DNA from: Actinomycetota bacterium | GTDB lineage: Bacteria > Actinomycetota > Actinomycetes > Actinomycetales > Microbacteriaceae | DNA: 39,660 bases | Direction: 5' to 3' | Assembly (NCBI GenBank): GCA_947450345.1 | Contig: CANFVD010000011.1 | Span: 1 to 39,660 of the forward strand | Shown here: in pieces, positions 34,830 through 39,660 of the stretch | How positions within the stretch are numbered: the stretch's first letter is position 1 | How the letters are laid out: each line of letters starts with the position of its first letter | Notes under the pieces: model-generated | Database searches by the model: none | What the model saw: the letters and a program-made list of their open reading frames with translations, nothing else | What the model was told of the DNA's origin: nothing | Made by a program: the position numbers and the translations under genes

Positions 34830-35945
34830 GTGCGCATCGGCGTTCCGGCTGAGGTAAAGAACAACGAGTTCCGCGTTGCGCTGACGCCGAGTGGTGTTCA
34901 CGACCTGGTGGCCCGGGGTCACGAGGTTAACGTTCAATCCGGTGCCGGCCGAGGCTCCAGCCTGACCGACGCTGACTTCGTGGCAGCCGGTGCTCGGGTG
35001 ATCGTGTCGGCGAGCGACGTGTGGGCGAGCGCCGAGCTCGTGCTCAAAGTGAAAGAGCCGCAGCCCGAGGAATTCGCGCACCTGCGTGACGACCTGGTGT
35101 TGTTTACCTATCTGCACCTGGCGGCCGAGCCCGACCTCACGCGCGCGCTGTGTGAGGCCAAAACCACCTCCATTGCTTACGAAACCGTTCAAGCAGCCAA
35201 CGGCACACTTCCGCTCCTCGCGCCGATGAGTGAGGTTGCCGGACGACTGGCTCCCCTCGTGGGCGCGCATGCCATGATGGCACCGCAGGGCGGCCCGGGC
35301 CTGCTGGTGTCCGGTGTACCGGGTACCCACGCGGCACACGTGGTGGTTCTCGGCGGTGGTGTCGCCGGAACGAACGCCATCCAGATGGCCGTCGGCATGG
35401 GCGCCCAGGTGACCGTACTCGATACGAATCTGTCGCGATTGGCCCAGCTCGATCTGGCCTTTCACGGTCGCGTGAACACGATCGCGTCGAATGCCCTCGA
35501 GATTGACCGCGCCGTCTGTGCGGCTGATCTCGTGGTGGGAGCCGTGCTCATTCCCGGAGCAAAAGCACCCAAGCTCGTCTCGAACGAACTCGTCTCACGC
35601 ATGAAGCCGGGAAGTGTCCTTGTCGACATCGCTGTGGACCAGGGCGGATGCTTTGCGGACACGCACGCGACGACGCACGCCGACCCCACGTTTGCCGTGC
35701 ACGGATCGATCTTCTACTGTGTCGCCAATATGCCCGGCGCCGTGCCCCACACCTCGACCTACGCCCTGACGAACGCGACCCTGCCGTTCGTGCGTCGGGT
35801 GGCTGACCTCGGGTGGCGGGATGCGCTGCGCGACGACGCGACCTTGCGGTCCGGTCTCAACACGTGGGCCGGTCAGGTCACGAACGCCGGCGTCGCCGAA
35901 GCACACGGCATGGCCCTCACCCCGCTGACCGACGTCTTCGCTTAG
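34830..35945 (+). CDS. ald: Alanine dehydrogenase
   Basis: 371 residues. Reversible NAD-dependent deamination of L-alanine to pyruvate and ammonia. Residues match the M. tuberculosis enzyme numbering: Lys75 (VLKVKEP), His96 (TYLHLA), and the NAD fold VVVLGGGVAGTNAIQMAVGM. IAVDQGGCFADT carries the catalytic-aspartate region. The GTG at 34830 follows the gabT stop by 10 bases. Its stop overlaps the convergent EccC-like gene by four bases. Confidence 0.96.
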   Translation: MRIGVPAEVKNNEFRVALTPSGVHDLVARGHEVNVQSGAGRGSSLTDADFVAAGARVIVSASDVWASAELVLKVKEPQPEEFAHLRDDLVLFTYLHLAAEPDLTRALCEAKTTSIAYETVQAANGTLPLLAPMSEVAGRLAPLVGAHAMMAPQGGPGLLVSGVPGTHAAHVVVLGGGVAGTNAIQMAVGMGAQVTVLDTNLSRLAQLDLAFHGRVNTIASNALEIDRAVCAADLVVGAVLIPGAKAPKLVSNELVSRMKPGSVLVDIAVDQGGCFADTHATTHADPTFAVHGSIFYCVANMPGAVPHTSTYALTNATLPFVRRVADLGWRDALRDDATLRSGLNTWAGQVTNAGVAEAHGMALTPLTDVFA

Positions 35946-38542
35946 CGGCCCCTCACACACGTCGGCGGCAGTGCCGCGCGTTTCACGGTGTCATCGGCTT
36001 CGAGCACGACGACGCCGTTTTTCAGGGGCGGCGGAATGAGGCGTGGATCCCGCCCCACATAACGAGCGGCCAGGCGGGACACACCATGCCACACCACGGG
36101 TTCGACCCTGAGGCGTCGGCGCATCTCCTCGGACACCGAGAGAGCCTGGTCCGACGTGAGGACATCTAAGGTTGGCGCATCGTCGCCCGCGCGGGAGACG
36201 TCAGTCCACAACTCGGGATTCTCGGTGACGATCACGGCTCGCCTTCCCGCCAGGACGTCGCCCAGTGCGGGGAGGTCGGGGTTTCTCTCGTCATCAGCGC
36301 CCTGGCCCGTGCCGTGAACCCCATCATCGTCATGCTCCGCCTTTTCCTCGACGGGGCGCAAAACCTGGATCGGGTCTCCGTCCAGGAGTCCTCGACCGGG
36401 TATTCGCTTGTCGAGACTGAGTCGCGTGCTCACGTGGCGCACAATCGGGCTGAGCCGCGCCTCATCCGTCGACGCCGAGAACGCGATGAACGTTCCGCGG
36501 CGAGGTCCGTCACGCGAGATGGTCTCGAGTGCCGCGTTGAGGTCGTCACCGTACTCGTCGGGAGTGTCCCGGAGAATGGCATCCAGTCCGTCAACGACGA
36601 GCAACGTGGGTGGCACTCCCGTATCGATTTTCAGGCGTCGGGCCACGGATGTCAGCGCGTCCCACGCGAGCGCGGGGTGGCGAGGCACAACGACCGTCGA
36701 CAACGTGCTCGTCGCGAGGTGGTCGAGCAGAGTGGACTTGCCGGAACGCGGACCACCCACCACCGCGAGCGATCCGTCACGAGTCGGAGAGTAGTCCAGG
36801 GCCAACCATCGCGTCGTGCGCGCGTCTTGCCGAAGCCCCACGCGGACGACCCCGGGCGCGAAAGCGTTGTAATCGAGACTGTCGGCCATGGTCGGGTCCG
36901 ACAGAGTGCGAGGAAGTTCAGGCCACCACAGACGCCATGCGTTCGGGCGGTCGGCCTCACTCCCCCTGCCGACGGGAACATCTCCCTCGCTGGCACGGAC
37001 GCGCATCTCGGTCGCGCGCGCGAGTGTGAGGGCATCCGCACAAACCGGCAACCCTGTTTCCACCTCACCCGTGCGCCGGCGGAGCAACAGATGTCGTTCG
37101 GAAAGTTTGCCGACTGCCTGCGGATGCGGCAGGGACACTCCCAGGAGGTATCTCGCATCGTCGTCGCCCACCGGCGTCAGGCACAGTCGCGTCTGTGCGT
37201 TGACGATGAGGTCATCGCTAAAGGCACCGGCGGCCCGCTGGGAGGCCAGCGCAAGATGCACCCCGAGTGCTCGGCCGCGGGCGGCCACGTCGGCCATGAT
37301 GCGCCGGGCATCCGGCACCTGCTCGCAGAGCGCGCGATACTCGTCGACGACGATGAGCAGGCGCGGGAGGGCGCGGTCGGCGGGAACGTGGGCGATGTCA
37401 GTGCGCCCGCACTCGCGAAGCAGCTCTTCTCGCCTCTCCATGTCGACGCGGATTCCCACGAGAGCGCGTAGCACGTCGTCGCCGTCGAGATCGGTCGTGA
37501 TGCCCGCGGAGTGCGGGAGTCCGGCCACGCGAACAAATCCCCCACCTCCCTTGAAGTCGATGACCGCAAACCGAAAGCGTGCGGGGTCGTGCCGGGCCGC
37601 CATGCTGGCAATGAGCGCCACCAGAGTCTCTGTCTTACCGCTACCCGTTGCTCCGGCGATGAGAAAGTGCGGGCCGTCGTGCTCGAGGCTCAGGGTGACG
37701 TCAACCGGACCGCTCACGGCGTCTCGCCACCCCACGATTCCCGACACGTCACGAGTGGCGTCCAGGGTCATGTCACCGGTTGATCCGGCGGCATGTGTCC
37801 GGCACAGGTCATCGAGGGTGGGCGGCGCGAGCCGCACGCTGTGGACGCGGGAGAGTTCGCGCCGGATAGCTGTGGCGTGGGCATCCGACAATTCGTCAAG
37901 AAGCACGGGCACAGTGTCGAGAGGCGTGCGCACATCGGTCAGGGTGGCCCAGCCGTCGTCGGCAAGGGTCACGGTGAGGGAGGTACTCGCCGGAATCTCC
38001 GACATGTTCCGCACGGACGTGACGTCGTCACGTCGTTCCCGACCGGAATGCCACGCGCAAACGAGCGAGAGTGACCGGGATGCTCGGACTGCCGCTGCCG
38101 ATTCGCCGATAACACACAGCCGCGAATCGAGCGGAACGAGGACAGGACGTTTGTCACGATCAAGTCCCACGCGCACGTGTTGCGGTGTCGCGGTGCGGAC
38201 TGTCGGAGGACGGTGGCCGCTGTCGAGCAGATCGGCGAGGCTCGGGTGCTGACGCCGGGCCGTCGCCGCGTCTCGCTCTCGTTCTGCCCGACGTTGACTC
38301 TCGGCCTCATCCGCCACCTGCTGGGCCTCCTCGGCCGCGGCACGACGCGCTGCTGCGCTCTGGCGTCGGGCGTCGAGCAGGGACGCCCCCATGGCAATCG
38401 GCCCCATGAGGGCAAAGAGCATCATGATCGGTGACGACGAGACGAGCCACATAACAAGCGCGAAGCCCAGCGGGACCAACAGAGAAAAAAGGGGAACCGC
38501 CGTGTGGTTTGGGAGTCGACTCTGTGAACGCTGTTGCCTCAT
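35942..38542 (-). CDS. FtsK/SpoIIIE-type ATPase, EccC-like, with two P-loop domains
   Basis: 866 residues from ATG 38542. Two N-terminal helices (about 14-58), an Ala/Arg/Glu-rich probable coiled coil (60-95), then ATPase 1 with Walker A GATGSGKT (about 297-304), the FtsK hallmark VIDFKGGGGF and Walker B LLIVVDEYRAL. ATPase 2 has GGPRSGKS (about 596-603) and LLVVDGLDAI. The layout resembles EccC/EssC of type VII secretion, which has three ATPase domains. No WXG100 substrate or other Ecc gene is in the window. The start is uncertain: a GTG at 38593 is in frame but has no usable Shine-Dalgarno. Confidence 0.82.
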   Translation of the reverse strand: MRQQRSQSRLPNHTAVPLFSLLVPLGFALVMWLVSSSPIMMLFALMGPIAMGASLLDARRQSAAARRAAAEEAQQVADEAESQRRAERERDAATARRQHPSLADLLDSGHRPPTVRTATPQHVRVGLDRDKRPVLVPLDSRLCVIGESAAAVRASRSLSLVCAWHSGRERRDDVTSVRNMSEIPASTSLTVTLADDGWATLTDVRTPLDTVPVLLDELSDAHATAIRRELSRVHSVRLAPPTLDDLCRTHAAGSTGDMTLDATRDVSGIVGWRDAVSGPVDVTLSLEHDGPHFLIAGATGSGKTETLVALIASMAARHDPARFRFAVIDFKGGGGFVRVAGLPHSAGITTDLDGDDVLRALVGIRVDMERREELLRECGRTDIAHVPADRALPRLLIVVDEYRALCEQVPDARRIMADVAARGRALGVHLALASQRAAGAFSDDLIVNAQTRLCLTPVGDDDARYLLGVSLPHPQAVGKLSERHLLLRRRTGEVETGLPVCADALTLARATEMRVRASEGDVPVGRGSEADRPNAWRLWWPELPRTLSDPTMADSLDYNAFAPGVVRVGLRQDARTTRWLALDYSPTRDGSLAVVGGPRSGKSTLLDHLATSTLSTVVVPRHPALAWDALTSVARRLKIDTGVPPTLLVVDGLDAILRDTPDEYGDDLNAALETISRDGPRRGTFIAFSASTDEARLSPIVRHVSTRLSLDKRIPGRGLLDGDPIQVLRPVEEKAEHDDDGVHGTGQGADDERNPDLPALGDVLAGRRAVIVTENPELWTDVSRAGDDAPTLDVLTSDQALSVSEEMRRRLRVEPVVWHGVSRLAARYVGRDPRLIPPPLKNGVVVLEADDTVKRAALPPTCVRGR

Positions 38543-38620
38543 CCATCGAGATGAGCACGATGTCGGTGTTCGCCGCGTCAGGTATCCACACACTCCGGTG
38601 CAATGGACAGCGCCGGCGGG

Positions 38621-39373
38621 CTACTCAATCGTGAAGGACTGGTCTCCCATGCCGACGGTCGCCCCCGGGGTAAGGATCACGCGTTCCTGCGGGGCCAGTC
38701 GCTCGGCGGCAATACCGGGCATGCTCACCACGGTGCCGTTGGCGCTCGCGAGGTCGGTCACTAACAGCCCCTCGGGCAGGGCCTCAATCTGCAGGTGCGT
38801 CTTCGAGACCGTCTTCGAGGGGTCATTCACGACGATGAGGTGATCCCACGTATCGCCCGCGGATGCCACGGGCATGCGTCCGATGAGGCCGCGGCCCACC
38901 ACCTGTGCCCGTTCGCCCGTGCTGAAGACAAGCATGTAGGGGCGGACCGTGCGTGTCGGCTCCGGAGCGACCGATTCAGAAACCGCAGGGTCGGGGAAGA
39001 CGACCTCGGGAGCGACAACGCGAGGGGCAATTACGTCAGGAATCATGGCCTCCTTCACAATTACCCCGGAGCCCAGTAAATGAGGCGCCTCGGCTTCAGG
39101 CAACGCAAATTCGGCTACGACTGGTTCAGGCGCCTGCGGTAGTGGTTGTGGTTGGGCCTGAGGTTGCGAAACCATGGCCGCAGGTTGTGTCGCGACGGGA
39201 ACGGTTTCGGCTGGCGGCGCAACAGTTGGCTGTTGTGGTGGAGTCACCCGCTGCGCGCTCGTGTCAACAGGAGCGCCGAATTCAGGCACACTTGCGCCAC
39301 ATTCCCCACAGAAATACGCTCCCTCGGTAAGCGCTTCCCCACACACATCACAAAAAGATTCCCCAGATGTCAT
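38621..39373 (-). CDS. Zinc-ribbon and FHA-domain protein
   Basis: 250 residues from ATG 39373. The N-terminal zinc ribbon CDVCGEALTEGAYFCGECG (C-x2-C-x11-C-x2-C) is followed by a long Pro/Ala/Gln/Val linker (about 28-145). The C-terminal FHA domain (about 150-250) has GRGLIGRMP, SKTHLQIEALPEG and DLASANGTVV, matching the phosphothreonine-binding GR/SxxH/NG pattern. FHA proteins bind Thr-phosphorylated partners, usually substrates of Ser/Thr kinases; none is encoded here. It lies 78 bases before the EccC-like ATPase, so they may work together. A GTG at 39379 is rejected because TAACAT lies only one base before it. Confidence 0.85.
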   Translation of the reverse strand: MTSGESFCDVCGEALTEGAYFCGECGASVPEFGAPVDTSAQRVTPPQQPTVAPPAETVPVATQPAAMVSQPQAQPQPLPQAPEPVVAEFALPEAEAPHLLGSGVIVKEAMIPDVIAPRVVAPEVVFPDPAVSESVAPEPTRTVRPYMLVFSTGERAQVVGRGLIGRMPVASAGDTWDHLIVVNDPSKTVSKTHLQIEALPEGLLVTDLASANGTVVSMPGIAAERLAPQERVILTPGATVGMGDQSFTIE

Positions 39374-39380
39374 GGTCACT

Positions 39381-39386
39381 ATGTTA
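39381..39386 (-). promoter_or_regulatory. -10 box of a leaderless promoter for the FHA gene
   Basis: TAACAT on the minus strand, seven bases before ATG 39373 and just after the stop of the upstream gene. Confidence 0.45.
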
Positions 39387-39387
39387 G

Positions 39388-39660
39388 TCAGACACTTCGG
39401 TGACGGCGAATGAGCGACCGCAACGCCAGGCGCCGCATCAGTCTCTGTCGACGCGTCAGACCGGTCATCAATTGATTCTCGATGTCCTCAACGGCCAGCC
39501 ACGCCGTGCGCGCATCGGACGCCACCAGGGCGTCGGCCGAGTATTCGGCGCGGTCGATCACGAAGGCCAGCGCAGGGGCATCCCGCACCGACACGCGTGA
39601 CGCGAGTTCACGGTTCGTGGTGGCGGGCGTCACGGCCAGTCGAGCATCCGTGAGAACATC
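39388..39660 (-). CDS. C-terminus of a probable transglutaminase-like (TgpA-type) protein, partial
   Basis: About 90 codons, open to the right edge of the window. The sequence (DARLAVTPATTNRELASRVS, then APALAFVIDRAEYSADALVA, ending with an Arg-rich RRQRLMRRLALRSLIRRHRS) resembles the cytoplasmic tail after the last helix of TgpA-like transglutaminase/DUF4129 proteins. Those often sit in MoxR-DUF58-transglutaminase-FHA clusters. The catalytic domain is outside the window, so this is a tentative call. The GTG at 39633 is only an internal codon. Confidence 0.5.
   Translation of the reverse strand, partial: DVLTDARLAVTPATTNRELASRVSVRDAPALAFVIDRAEYSADALVASDARTAWLAVEDIENQLMTGLTRRQRLMRRLALRSLIRRHRSV

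Noticed and set aside
33548-34864. Minus-strand open frame of 438 codons opposite gabT
   Set aside because: gabT has all catalytic residues and a promoter; the reverse frame has no recognisable domain.
36314-38252. Plus-strand open frames of 385 and 454 codons opposite the EccC-like gene
   Set aside because: Low-complexity Arg/Ser/Gly translations overlapping both ATPase domains; no motif.
1-39660. CRISPR arrays, insertion sequences, integrases, prophage genes
   Set aside because: No regularly spaced repeats, transposase or integrase motifs, or terminal inverted repeats were seen. All gene products fit chromosomal functions.

Overview
The window is a gene-dense chromosomal segment from a high-GC actinobacterium, most likely family Microbacteriaceae (order Micrococcales). 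Evidence for this is the actinobacterial gene order dxr-rseP-ispG...proS-nusA-ylxR-infB-rbfA...truB-ribF, a short MutY without a NUDIX domain, a DUF3039 protein, a tadABC set, frequent GTG starts and many apparently leaderless promoters. I see no insertion sequence, prophage, CRISPR array or integrase. No gene-free stretch exceeds about 125 bases. Genus and species cannot be read from the sequence.

Layout. Positions 1-3746 hold the de novo NAD cluster nadA(partial)-nadB-nadC plus a NifS-type cysteine desulfurase. Positions 3791-8294 hold a DUF2470 protein, an MMPL exporter, a DUF1801 (frataxin-like) protein, a VIT/CCC1 metal transporter and a COG4705 membrane protein. Positions 8307-11214 are a compact tadA-tadB-tadC operon without pilin genes, followed by tRNA-Leu(UAG) and two DedA membrane proteins. 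Positions 12881-15315 are a housekeeping operon DUF3039-murI-rph-rdgB, closed off from upstream htrA by the one clear intrinsic terminator. An exported PKD-like protein lies upstream of htrA.

Positions 18093-26644 hold the translation operon nusA-ylxR-infB-rbfA and, after an oppositely oriented mutY-2TM pair, truB, two small membrane proteins and ribF. Then come proS, an MFS transporter, ispG, rseP and dxr (two steps of the MEP isoprenoid pathway flanking a site-2 protease), and on the opposite strand gabT and ald. The right end holds a two-ATPase FtsK/EccC-like protein, a zinc-ribbon/FHA protein and the C-terminus of a probable transglutaminase-like protein.

Regulatory architecture is the most striking property. 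At least nine genes show the pattern TANNNT, six bases, then ATG or GTG, and three more have seven bases. This is the geometry of leaderless transcription and it fixes several start codons (DUF1801, DUF3039, the PKD protein, ispG, rseP, gabT, the FHA protein). Many other genes are joined by ATGA/GTGA overlaps (nadB/nadC, tadA/tadB/tadC, truB/two membrane proteins/ribF). Exceptions with a real 5' leader stand out: infB, whose leader is an 11-bp hairpin covering part of its Shine-Dalgarno sequence, and htrA, whose predicted transcription start lies in an 18-base palindrome.
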